The notes beneath the pieces are model-generated. The model was not told the origin of the DNA. It saw only the letters and a program-made list of their open reading frames with translations, and ran no database searches. Both the position numbers and the translations under genes were made by a program. From Struthidea cinerea (taxonomy: Eukaryota > Chordata > Aves > Passeriformes > Corcoracidae): DNA of 64,000 nt. Shown here piece after piece: positions 40,801-52,300 of this stretch (positions are counted from its first letter, which is position 1; each line of letters begins with the position of its first letter). The DNA is taken from the NCBI GenBank assembly GCA_013397865.1, contig VZTI01004803.1, positions 1,469,787 through 1,533,786 of the forward strand, in the 5' to 3' direction.

Positions 40801-43800
40801 ACTATTAATATTACTGATTTCCTGAGCAGAAGAAGCGGGCAGAAAATCCGTCTGACTCAGTTTGCTATATAGGATTTGCATACTGGAAAAACAAATAGCA
40901 AATACCAAATTGTGCATAGGTTTGAGATTATTTTTAAGGCTGCTTCTCTGCATTTTTAAAAAACCTTTATAGAGAAGAGATGAGGAATAGTAGAGATCAC
41001 TTGTTAGGTAAGCTTTAAGAGTACACACTTAGAGAAGTAATCTCCATTTCATATCAATCCATTTCTGTCTTTTCCTGTCATTGTTCAGCTCAAATGCTAC
41101 AGACTGAGAGACTAACTTGTGGCTCAACACTATTTGTGTGGCTTTGCTGTTGAAATACTATAACTCGCTCCACAGTGAGGTGTTTCAGTTTCGTTTGTAA
41201 TGGGAAATGCTCTTTATAACTGTATGTGAAAACGCTGTGTGGGCCCTTGTCCCAACTTTTTACAGGACAACATCCCACTCACTGAGACAGTTCCAATATA
41301 GTAGGTGGCAATAGCAGTTCACTGGAAAACACATAATAATACTGTTTTCTGCAGTGTATGTCATTTGTGCTAGCTTTCCATGAGCTACTGAGATCCTTGT
41401 CAAGAGTTAACTGGCAAAATTGTGGGGCAGCCCAGATAAAAAACCTTTTAGTTACAGAAAATGGGATGTAGATAAAAGGTAGATGCCTATGTTCAAAAAA
41501 TAAATTCTCCCAAATCCCTCCCCACCTCCACGGTGCCTGCATTTTGCCACTAAAATTGTAGGGCACTAGGCATTCTGCTTCTGTGTGTTGGGGGAAATGT
41601 TTCTCTGTCAAATATCTGAGTGCTGTCAGGACACATTAACTAGATGATCTGCTGCTATATTTTCCATGGGACTAAATCTTTGAGATACGGTAGATCACAT
41701 CAGACACATAGTTAATAGCTTATTGTACTCTTTGTGGTAGTAAAGTGCAGTATTACTCCCGGTAGAACAGCTGCAGACTTTGCTGCTACATTTACCAAAG
41801 CCAGAGTAGCTGTGCTGTAGCACTACAATGCTGACACAGTGTAGCCTGTATGACAAAGGGGAGAACTTAACATTGATTCTTAGCATCAAGACTGTTTTTA
41901 ATGCTAAAAGTGAAGTGTCTGACTGGTTTTCTTCAGCTTCATCATTTCCCCTCCATTGTCAGCATACGGGAGTATTGGAAGAATGTGAACTGTAGATTAA
42001 CCCAGCCAGACTGATGATCAGTCTAATAACCATTCTGATTCAGTATTATATTTCTAATCATCCTGGGATTGCTCCCATAAGAGGCCATAGAAGGTATATA
42101 AACAGGTTTGCATTGTCTCAGTGCAAGTTATGCCTTATGGCACATCTAAACTTTAGAGACCGCTATCACTGTTAGCCAGGCATTTTTCTTAGCATCTTAA
42201 AGGCTACATTTTGTGTGCATAAGGCAAATTATTCTAAAGCAACTCTAATCTGCAGACCTTAGTGTGCTCAGAATTTCTAGATTCCAGTTTGTGTTTTAAC
42301 CGTACCATGCAGCACAAATAGTTTCACAGCTTCTCTTTCTATTATATTTTGGAAATACTTCTGGGTAAAGAGAAATGCTTTGGAATATTTCTTACTTGCA
42401 CTGTGTGAAAAGAATTTTATGGAGTTTCAACTGAAATATTTTGCAGGATGGAAGTATGGATTATAAAGATATAAAAACTGTTGTTCCAAAGTTGTGTGAC
42501 ACTCCCACTTACGCAAAATATTACATGTATGTATTCTATATATTCATGCTATATTATGCATGAAGTATAAAGACAGCTGCATACCCACGTCAGAAGTTGG
42601 GAAATTATTTTGTTTAAAATTAAAAGTTTTTCTCTTTTTTGGGAAAATTCACAACATACATTTTTATGAATCTGTTTTGGATATCCATTGCGTGTGGGTA
42701 GGTCCACATTAGTGCCAGAGTCTTTTGTTCATGACTTCTTCCAGGATTCAAGCTTTCTTAGTCTTTTAAACCTACGTTTTGCCCATGGTCCTTCTTTATT
42801 ACGTATATTTTTTTTGTGTTGCACAGCAACTAATACTGGAGAAAATCTTTAAATAAGTTGATAACATATCAATTTTTCAGAAGTAAACCAGAGTGATTTG
42901 TATATTACAGGCAGTTTTGCCAAGTATTTAACAGTCATTGTCTAATTGACTAGGTCAGTCACAATTTTATTTAAATTTCCTGATGACAGGCTGCATGTTC
43001 CCATGAAATCAAGACTTACTCAACAGAATGTAGTACATAAAACAACTAAGTATGTCCAGGTCAAATAAATGTACCTTTGGCAAGCTCCTTTTATTTAAAT
43101 AATGTACTTTTGTTTTGTCATTTGGGAGCAGTGAAGGTGATTTCTTCCTATTTCATAGTGTAATTGTCACATTAAATGGTTGATACTGGTGAGTGTATGT
43201 AAGCTCTGTCAGGAAGACTTAAATCCTGATTTAGCCAAAATGTGTTTAGTAGCAGTGAAGCTGTATATCTGATTCAGCCTTAAGACTGTTGGTATTTAAG
43301 CTGATTTAGAGGAGATAGGTATATTTTTCGTATTAAGCTCTAAATTCTAAAGTTGTGCATAGACTGCACACAGTAGGCTTTAAATTCTCAACTTTTCTTT
43401 GGTTTACATTTTTTAATTGATCAGAGTATGTGAAAAATGTGTGCAGCAGGGAATCTGTTAGATTCATTTTTTAGATGTTAGTATGTTAAAAACCTTTGGT
43501 ATAAGTTTATATTTGAAGCAATGCTCTTAGTATGTGAAAAGTAGCTGGCAAGTATTTTTATGTGTGCCTGTTAGTTTGAATGCATGATGCTGATCTGTTT
43601 TTTGTCCTAGCTGACGGTTATTATATCCTAATGGGTGCAACCCTGCACTAATGATCCTTGTGTATATAAATTCTTCTTCTTGTGAGCAGACACCATAGGC
43701 AACATAAAAATGTTTGCCTCAATTTCCCTGCAAAAAAGGATCTCAGAAACCAGACTTGGCCAAGTAACAGATTTTTTAAAGGTAGAGGAACCCAATAAAA

Positions 43801-46800
43801 TTACCAGCTTTTCACAGCATGAGTCTACTTCCTTTTGACATATTGTGAGGTGTAGGTGAAATATTCTAACTGAACTGACAGTGTAAGGAAGACAGCTAAC
43901 TAGAAAGCAAGATGAAAGTAAAAACCACCGATGATGATTGATATTGTAATAGCTATTAATTGTTTTGGAACCTCTTTTGTAGATTTATGATACTTCACCT
44001 ATATTACTTACACTTATATAAGCCTTGATATAATGAGATTTAATGCAGTAAAGTATCATGGTTAAATTCACTGTATCAGGAAGAGCATTTTGAAAAACGT
44101 ATCAAGGTTTGTATTAATTTTGATAAAGTTAATATACATATGAATAAAAGTGGGTTTTGTTTTTTGTAGAAAAATGAAAAAGCTCTTGTTGTTCCCTTAA
44201 GTAAAAATCAAAATAATTACTTTCTTTGATCTAGTGCAATGGGGTTTTTTAAGCTTCCCCAATTTAAGCTAATTTACACAACATACCGTGAATGTATTGC
44301 ACATGCCATATTTTAAGAATAAGAATACTAAGACACCTGTAAATCTGGGGATTTCTTCCAGCTTTTCAAAATTATCGCTTCTTTTCAAAAAAAATGGGCC
44401 AATCTTCATAAATTTGCATGTTTTCATTTTTGTCTTCTGCTCCAAATGTGCATGGCATTCAGTTCAATCAGTTTGAAAGAAAAAAAAAATAAGGGCAAAG
44501 GTATTAAAATGTATAAAGATGAACTAAAGGACGTTATGTGGATTTTGGCAGTACTTCTGACTTACTGGGAGTCTGTCTCTACAGACATTGACATCCTAAG
44601 ATGTCCAGCTAGCTATATGGCTAGATTTTTAACTGCAGTTGTCTGCCCATGCATTGCCAATAATAGCAGTGCAGGTTGTATAGCAAGTAAATCAAAATAT
44701 TTTCTTGCTGCTTTTATACAATCACATGCTCTCTCCAAAAGAGAAAATAACTCATATCAATTTCTCTTAAAATTGATTATTATTAATTCTGTTAAAAATG
44801 CAGTTTAGCAGGTTGTATTTAATTAGTTTTATCACCAACAGTTTTTGTTTTATCATGTCACTTCCAAACAATCTTGATTTGTTAGATCTTGAGTTGAGTT
44901 AGATCTTGATTTTGTTAGTTTGTTAGCTCTTGATGTTGAGTACAGAAACATGGATAACATAGTAGAACATTAAAAACCACTTTGTGATTCTGGGGCCTTT
45001 TTGGTGACAGATATCTGGCTAAAAATTTCGTCTAGGTGTGTAACTCTTGATATTCTTATTAACGTGGGTTTTTTATCAAATTGCTTCCTGTCATCATAGT
45101 AGTTCTGTACATAAAAATTTGACTATCAATTACATGCTTTACATTTCTAGTACAAGTTTAAATTGCCTCCAGTAAGTTGCTTTTTCTAGATACAAGTAAA
45201 TCTTTTTTCTGAACAAGTAAATTTCTCCTTGTAAGCAGATTTCAGAATATGCTAAAATAGGATAAAAGTTAAACCACAAGGGGAAGTTTCTGAACTCAAT
45301 ATGCATATTGTTAATCTTAACAATTAAATATATTCGAGTGTGAAACCAATTTTCTAAGAGATTTACCATCTCTTGTGTTCTTTTGAAATTTTATTGGATG
45401 ATACAAAAGACAGTGCAACTCTTGGAATGGTCGTGCAGGAGATAAGAGATAATCTCATAAATTCAAACCCTGATGGATTTCCTTTAAACAAAGATTTTGT
45501 CAATCTCAGTTGTTTAGGCTTTACATTAGGTTACAGTCTTGAGGGGTTTTGAATCTTTCCAGTCGGACAAAAATGGTTGGAAATACTGCTTTTCTCATTG
45601 ATACTGTCTTCTGTATAATTCTTTACTTCTAACCAAGGTGTAATGTCAACAGATGGAATTATAATTGACAGGCAGAATTTTAAAGCATTCTAAATGTCGC
45701 TGGACCTTTTAATAAAATTAATTAGCCTGCCACAGAGAAAATTTACTAGCCGGCTGGTTAATTTCACAATGTAAAATCATGGGGTAGGTGGTAGAGCAGG
45801 CGAAAGCTTATTACTTTTAAATAATTATTTAAAGATGTGTGCCTTGCCCCTTTCAAACATTGATTTCAAAAGCAACAAGAGCTTTTAAAATTTTCTAAAT
45901 TCATAAGCACTTAAGGATCATTTGAGGAAATATAATACAGTTGAATTAAAAGTTATCAGCTAATGATGATTCACTGGTTATGTGCTTGATTCTTTTGGGA
46001 TTAATGTTCTCAGTAATATTTAAATAAAAGTCATGAGTTCAAAAACTGTGCCCAGTCCCACTATAATTCTTGAGGAAAAGTCCCACTTGTGTGGGAGCTG
46101 GTTTCAGAAAATTTAAACATCCAGAATTACTTCCATTCCGTTATGCATCTCTCAGCTTACTGGAATTTAACATTAGAGTGCATTAGAAAGCACCATGAAG
46201 CAATACCATTTAGTTTTCAGAAGAGTACCAATACATTGCCTAAATTGTAATGGGATTTGCAAATGTTGCAAGCACCTATGTCATATATTCCAAACATAGT
46301 ATTTGGAACTAAGATAGGAAACATTTTGAGACTTCTCATTTTTAGTAATGAGGCATAATTAACCACTGAAGAGTATACTTCATGTGTTTCAGTGTGATAT
46401 TGAAAAGTATTTATCTGGAAATTGTCATGTGGGTAATTTTCTATTGGAAAAAGCTATCTTAAATGTGAGGTTGTTGAAGATGATAAAAACTGTAGCACAA
46501 TCTTTCGTAGTTGCAAATTTATAACTTGCAAACTTTGAAAGTTTGTCTACTTGTCTATTCACTGAGATTGCTAGGTCCTAGGCAAGCGTATCTCCCTGAT
46601 TTCCCATGCACACAGGGAGACTTAAATACCCTAACCCTCAATTCCTTTCTATCCAGCCTTCTAAGCTAGCATAAAATCTGTGCTGTTCATTGTCTGGTAT
46701 CAGTTGTTCTCATGTTCTCTTGCCGGGCCAGCTACACAATCAGCTCGCTACTTGACTGGTCTCATCTTTGGCTGCTGATTATATTGGAGAGAAAAGGCAG

Positions 46801-47010
46801 AACACTATTTTCCTAAGACAGAGTTTGTAGAACGTTCTTGCAGGAGTGCTGTGATTTGATGTCAGAACAAAAATAAAATGCTGAAAATAAAAAAATATTA
46901 ACTGGATACACATATGTCCTTTATTTAGGTTAGAACCCTTTGGTACATTTCTCAGGAAAAAGAATTAATTATGTTTTCTAGTGTCTAATTTGTGTTTGTA
47001 TTCTATACAG
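37852..47010 (+). other. FMN1: FMN1 intron, 9.2 kb
   Basis: I find no LINE fragment in this intron. It holds unique, AT-rich sequence, including a short tandem duplication near 38434-38461 ('aggatattgttt' twice) and a homeobox-motif-rich segment at 45660-46060. The minus-strand open frame at 41279-41611 has no recognisable domain and is not called. Confidence 0.75.
45660..46060. promoter_or_regulatory. Homeobox-rich candidate enhancer
   Basis: The segment holds TGACAGG (45666-45672, a MEIS/TALE-type site), AATAAAA (45711-45717, posterior HOX-like) directly abutting TTAATTAG (45718-45725, homeodomain core), and later TTAAATAATTATTT and GCTAATGATGATTC motifs. It lies in an intron without interspersed repeats. 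AT-rich DNA yields such motifs by chance, so this is a weak call. Confidence 0.25.
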
Positions 47011-47072
47011 CTATATTATGTGTTGATGACTCCATAGTAGATCTGGAAACACTGGAAGCACTGTATGAAAAT
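47011..47072 (+). CDS. FMN1: FMN1 exon: FH2 core (residues 359-379)
   Basis: A 62-base exon from 'ttctatacag' to 'gtaagt'. Two bases complete the split alanine codon, then ILCVDDSIVDLETLEALYEN. The LETLEALYEN helix is strongly conserved between FMN1 and FMN2. It ends on a codon boundary. The donor is only about 35 bases upstream of the start of a large CR1 insertion that fills the following intron. Confidence 0.95.
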
Positions 47073-47106
47073 GTAAGTAAAGATGAGGTAAAAATGTGGT
47101 TAATCA

Positions 47107-47857
47107 CCAAAGTATTTCAGACACAGACTTTAGGCTCCACAGGGAGCTAGTGAGTAAGGTCCCCTGAGAAAATGCTTCTGAGGGTTCTGGGATCTGTCAG
47201 TGCTGATTATTTTTCAAACACCACCTTATGAAGGACACAGGAGCAGGCAATTCCTAAATGTCAGAATTCAAGCAGATGAAGCAGAAGGTTGGCTTGGCTG
47301 AGCTGGGATCTTCTTTTGGAGCTGAGGCAAAAAAAGAAGGTGTATGCCCAGTGGAAGTAAGGTCAGGTGATGTGGGAGGAATACAGAGATGCTGCTTGCC
47401 ACTGTAGGGAGAAAATTTATGCAGCCAAAGCTCAATTGGAGTTGAAGCTGACCAGAACTGTGGGGGACAATACAAAGAGGTTTTTTGCATATGTTAATAG
47501 CAAAAGGCAGTGTAAAGATAACTTCAGCTTGTTACAGGATGAGGATGGCTACTTCACAAACAGGGACATAGAGAAGGAAGAGATGTTTAATGCTTTCTTT
47601 GCCTCTGACTTCAACATGCATGATGGGCTGAGGGGCTCAGTGCCCTGAGCTTGATGACCATGACTGTGAGATTGATCAACTCCCAGTCAACTCTGAACTT
47701 GTGTGGGATCTGCTGCTCCAGCTGGATCCCTGTATGTTTATGGGGCCAGGTGGAATTAATCCAAGAATATTCAGAGAGTTAGCTGATGTCATTGTGAGGC
47801 CTGTGTTGATGATTTTTAAATGCTCTTGGGAATCTGGAGAGGTCCCAGTCAACTGGA
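47107..47857 (+). mobile_element. CR1 LINE, left segment: pre-RT linker and start of reverse transcriptase (decayed)
   Basis: Starts near 'ggctccacagggagctagtg' and continues into coding remnants. Frame 47367-47648 carries the typical CR1 linker between endonuclease and reverse transcriptase (AKAQLELKL, NAFFAS). A stop and frame change near 47648 separate it from a second piece at 47701-47857 with GPGGINPRIFRELADVI and SGEVPVNWK, the start of the reverse-transcriptase domain. The endonuclease and ORF1 are missing, so the copy is 5' truncated. It cannot encode an active enzyme. It lies in the same direction as FMN1. Confidence 0.9.
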
Positions 47858-47980
47858 AGTGTTTGGAAAATGCTCTCAGGCACATAGTGTGATTCTTGGG
47901 GTGTCCTGTGCAGGGCCAGGAGTTGTACTCAATGACGCTGATGGGTCCCTTTCAACTCAGCATGTTCAGTGATTCTATGA
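47858..47980 (+). mobile_element. CR1 3' terminal segment lying inside CR1 RT sequence
   Basis: Immediately after the VNWK codons the sequence jumps to CR1 3' untranslated blocks: 'tgtttggaaaatgctctcag', 'cacatagtgtgattcttggg', 'gtcctgtgcagggccaggag', 'tgatgggtccctttcaactc' and the terminal 'cagtgattctatga'. After that, reverse-transcriptase sequence resumes further downstream in the domain. This is therefore either a short nested insertion or the end of an internally deleted element butted against a second copy. Confidence 0.85.
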
Positions 47981-49045
47981 CCAAAGGAAGCCAGTTGATG
48001 TAATCTTTTTGGATTTCAGTAAATATGTTGATGCTGTCTCTCACAGTATCCTTTTGGATAAAAGTTCCAGCACACAGCTGGATAAACACATCATGTGATA
48101 GGTGAGCAACTGGTTCATGGGTTGGGTGCAAAGGGTTATAGTGAATGGGGTCACATCAGACTGGGGACCTGTCACTACTGGGGTTCTGCAGGGCTCTATC
48201 CTAGGCCCTGTGCTCTTCAACATCTCCATTAACAGCTTGGACACAGGACTGGAATGTGTGAGTTTGACGATGATCCTAAATTGGGAGGAGCCATTGACTC
48301 CCTTGAAGGCAGAGAGGCCTTGACAAATCAGAGGGCTGTGCAATCACTAACCACATGAAGTTTAAAAAAGACAAGTGACAGATTCTGCAGTTGGGATGGG
48401 GCAACTCTGGGTAATGAAGTACTGGAAAGAAGCTCTATGGAAAGGGCCCTGGGGGCCCTGGTCGATGGCAAGTTGAACATGAGCCAGCAGTGCCCTGGCA
48501 GCCAGGAGGGCCAAGCGTGTCCTGGGGGGCATCAGGCACAGCATCACCAGCCGGGCAAGGGAGGGGATTGTCCCGCTCTGCTCTGCACTGGGGCGGCCTC
48601 ACCTCAAGGGCAGTTCTGAGAGCCACAGTATAACAAAGGTATAAAGTGTTACAGAGCATCCAAAGGAGGGCTATGAAGATGGTGAAGGACCTTCAGGGGA
48701 AGACGTAAAAGGAGCAGCTGAGGTCACTTGGCTTGTTCAACCTGGAGGAGACTGAGGGACAACCTCATAGCTGCCTGCAGCTTCTTCACGAGGGGAGGAG
48801 GAGGGGCAGGCACTGATCTTCTCTTTGTGGTGACCAGTGACACAACCTGAGGGAATGGCCTGAAGTTGTGTCAGGAAACATTTAGATCAGGTATTAGGAA
48901 AAGGTTCTTCACCCAGAGCTGGGTTGGGCACTGGAACAGGCTCCCCAGAGAAGTGGTCACAGCATCATCCTGACAGAGTTCAAGAAGTGTTTGGACAATG
49001 CTCTTGAGCACATGAAGTGACTCTTGCAGATGGTTCTGTGTAGTA
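47981..49045 (+). mobile_element. CR1 LINE, right segment: RT middle to 3' untranslated region (decayed)
   Basis: Begins with remnants of the RT active-site half: PVDVIFLDFSK, a NWFMGWVQRVIVNG stretch and QGSILGPVLFNI. The catalytic FADD region is altered: the bases now read FDDD in a shifted frame, and several frameshifts and stops follow. Downstream come the LNMSQQC block, 'ctgaggtcacttggcttgtt' and typical 3' untranslated blocks ending 'atggttctgtgtag' near 49045. The usual last 70 or so bases of CR1, including the terminal repeat, are missing from this end. It cannot be active. Confidence 0.9.
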
Positions 49046-49225
49046 AATGGCATGTAAGGCACTGAAGGAATTTATCATATATCTTTAAGCGTTGCTCTTT
49101 TGCATTGTCTAAATGGTTCTCAGTAAAAAAAACACATAATTTCTGCTTGCAGGCAAACAGGTAAAGTAGTAATTTATTATTTTCTTATTGATTAGTAACT
49201 AATTAGTTTATATTAATTTATTCAG

Positions 49226-49314
49226 AGAGCACAAAAGGATGAGCTGGAGAAAATCAAGCAATATTATCAGACTTCAAAAGAGGAGGAACTGAAGCTTCTG
49301 GATAAACCAGAACA
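49226..49314 (+). CDS. FMN1: FMN1 exon: FH2 (residues 380-409)
   Basis: An 89-base exon from 'tttattcag' to 'gtaaga', ending two bases into a codon. It reads RAQKDELEKIKQYYQ then TSKEEELKLLDKPEQ. This is the long charged helix with the KLLDKPEQF motif typical of FMN-family FH2 domains. The final glutamine codon is split and completed by the next exon. Confidence 0.95.
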
Positions 49315-52300
49315 GTAAGATTTTGTTTTAAAATATTTTGTCATTATGTAATGTAGTCCTTTGATATGTTGAAAGCAATTTTGATACATGACTCTTGGTA
49401 AGTAATTACAAGCTTTTTTAAAATTATGAGCTTTTTTTGTGTATTTCAAGGCATGATGAAAAATCTGCCTTTATAAAAAAACTTTTCAGACATGACAGAT
49501 TTTACTACGTCAACTTTGACCACCAGAACTGATAAAATATGTAGCCTTCAATCAATAAGAATTTTTGTTCCCATTCTCACATTTCTAAAAGGCTTATCCT
49601 TCTCTTAGAGCATTTATGGCTAAATTAATATTTCATAAAGCAGGGCTAGACTGATATTGTTTGTTAATTATTTGAAAGAGCTGCATGAACAGAGGGTTTG
49701 GGTTGGTCCTGTGGCAAAGACACATTGTACCCTCTGATCAAGTTGACTGAAGACCTACAAGACTGATTCCGCAGTTCCTCTCCTGCAACTGTTGTGGCCA
49801 GTGACAACTGTTAGAATGAAAAACTTCTTAAGTGTTGCTCCTTCTGTAGTAATACACCTTAGACTGATGTGAAAGAATCCTCAGGAATTCATGAACAGAA
49901 TAGTAATCCTGAATTTTGTTTTAGCGTATACATTTGGTTTCAGATTTTGGCCTACCAGTGTTTTTGTCTTCTGGTACTTCAGTGCTTTTTCCTTTTGAGC
50001 TCTTATCCTCTTCTAATCCTCCTTCCCTGAGGCCTCTGTGTCCTCTTGTTTCCTTTTCCATCTTGTCTGTTTTCGTCTTTTCTTCTGTCTCTGCTGTAAG
50101 AAGGGGTAAGGGGAGGAAGAACTGAAATAGCAGAGATAGTATATGATTGGTTAATGTCAGAATTACTACATTTTCATGCCTTTCTTTCCCATTAGAATGT
50201 TAGTGCTGAAGAACAGATTTTTTTTTTTTCTTTTTTTCCTTACATGAGGCAGCTAAATACTCACTTGTGACTGCGCACTAAGGAATAGGCTAGTGTTAGG
50301 AGATAAGGTTATTATCTTACTCTTAAGAGAGGCTATTGTTCTTTAGAAAGAACAATAAGTCTTAAGAAGACAAATGTCTGTAAAGTGTATATACTAGCTT
50401 ACTTTTGCATCCCATATCCATGGCTTTCACTGCCTTGGCTTGGGGCATAAGGATACATTGTGTGACTAGCTGATGTTTTCCAGAGCTTGAATCTTTGGCA
50501 GTCTGTTTGCTGTATATCCAAGTTAAATAAATGTGAATGCATTTTGTCTTCTGGAGAATACGAATCTTGTAGAGCTCTAGGGTTATAAGAGATTGTCTTT
50601 TTTGTAACTTACAGTGGAGAGAGGTTAATCTTAATTAAACACAAAGTTAGATTTATACTATCATTGTTCCATAATTAAGAACTGTAAATAAACCAGTTAT
50701 GCCTGGTGGTTCAGAGCAAAATAATAGTATCTAAGACAAAAGATTTTTTTTTAATCAGTTATTACTCTGTGCTCTCTCTGCAACTCTTAAGTGTCCCATT
50801 TTTACCCTCTTATTAAACTACAGAGGTTAAGAAAACTAGCTTTTTTAAAGGTAGCTTAAGGGGAAAACGATTTGCTTTATGCACTTCTGTGAATTTTGTT
50901 GGACATTCAAAATAATGTGCTTTCTGAAAACTCGGTAGATCATGTGCCCCTGGCTTTGTAGTCCAAGTCAGCCTCTAAGTCAACCTACCTGCAGAACTGG
51001 AGATTTTTAGGAACTGTGCTTTACTTTTTAGCTTCATAAAAGGTTAAAGATGGAAAAGTGCTAAATTTGTATGTGTGATTAAAAATATTTGCTGTGGGGG
51101 ATAAGCCTTGTGTTGTGTTCAATGAAGATCAGAACAAAAGTGTAAATGAAATCATTTATCAGATGGTTGCACATACTCACAGAAGTCATTCTTATAGTGA
51201 AACCATTGATTTGAGTTCACAGAAGCCTAAAGGAAACCTTTACGTGCTTGGATTACTAGACAAATAAAAAGCTTTAGTGGTATCACTGATGTTCTTCTGG
51301 ACAAATAAAAATCTGGTGATTTTTATTTGTCTTGCTCATATGTTAACTTTGGCACAAACTGTAAGTATGACAGCAACATACCAATACCTCCCTAAATTAT
51401 GCTTCATGATAATAGTTGTTAAAATGCTAATATTAATTAGCGTGATCAAGATTTATATGCAAAATTGGCCACAGTTTGGGGCTTTGCTAGCAGGATACAG
51501 ATGCTATAGCTAGTTTCCAAGAGACTTTTTTAGTTGTATTCTATTCTCTCCACTGTGAAATAAGTACTAGTAAAGGAACTGGCAGCAAAATATGGTATTG
51601 GTTTGAATGTAGTTTGATTCAGGAAGTAGGGAGCAATTTATAATTGCTGTCCCAGTAATGCCACTTGCTTCTCTTTGAAGGCAGCTCTGCTTGGACTTTG
51701 GGTTAAATCCTGCTGTCATACTTAGAAGCTTGCAGGATTAGATACAGCTTTTTCCCACAAAATTGTTTCTAAATTTTATATTCTTCAAATGGGGATAAAT
51801 TAGTTTACCTCCTTAGAATCAGCCTTCCTTGTCCATCTTCTGCAAGAATGTTCTCTTACAGTAACACCATAACAATATGCCTGGTTTGAAAGTTCTTTCA
51901 AGTCCTTTACTGCAAGGTTCTGGTAGGCTAAAAGAGTTTTCAAGTAAATGCATTTTTTATTTACAGTTTCTGAAAGAGAGGAGTGCAATGTTCACAGAGA
52001 TAAACAGCATATGTTCTATGTTTATTTTAGGCCATCAGAGTTGTAGTAATGAGAAACCCATCCAAAAACTATGTCACGGACATGTCATCATTACTTTAAA
52101 GTTGAAATCATACTTTTCTCAGACTAAAATTGAAATAAGAATATGTTTCTCTCCTAAAGTTTTGTCCATCTGAATTGGTAGCTTATCTGTGACAACCATA
52201 GTTTCGTGCTATGACTTTTTGTTTAGTAGCTATATCTGTAGTCACTAAGATTCCTTTTTGTGACAGATTTCAGTTAAAAGTGTTCTGTCTGGATATTTAC

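Larger units (their letters stand above)
47073..49225 (+). other. FMN1: FMN1 intron, 2.15 kb, mostly CR1
   Basis: About 90% of this intron is CR1 LINE sequence (47107-49045). Only about 35 bases at the 5' side and 180 at the 3' side look unique. The donor and acceptor are intact despite the insertion. Confidence 0.85.

Noticed and set aside
41279..41611. 110-codon minus-strand open frame
   Set aside because: No family resemblance, no neighbouring exon-like frames on that strand, and a length compatible with chance.
47367..48620. A functional reverse-transcriptase gene
   Set aside because: The frames are CR1 remnants broken by stops, frame changes, an internal gap and an altered active-site motif.
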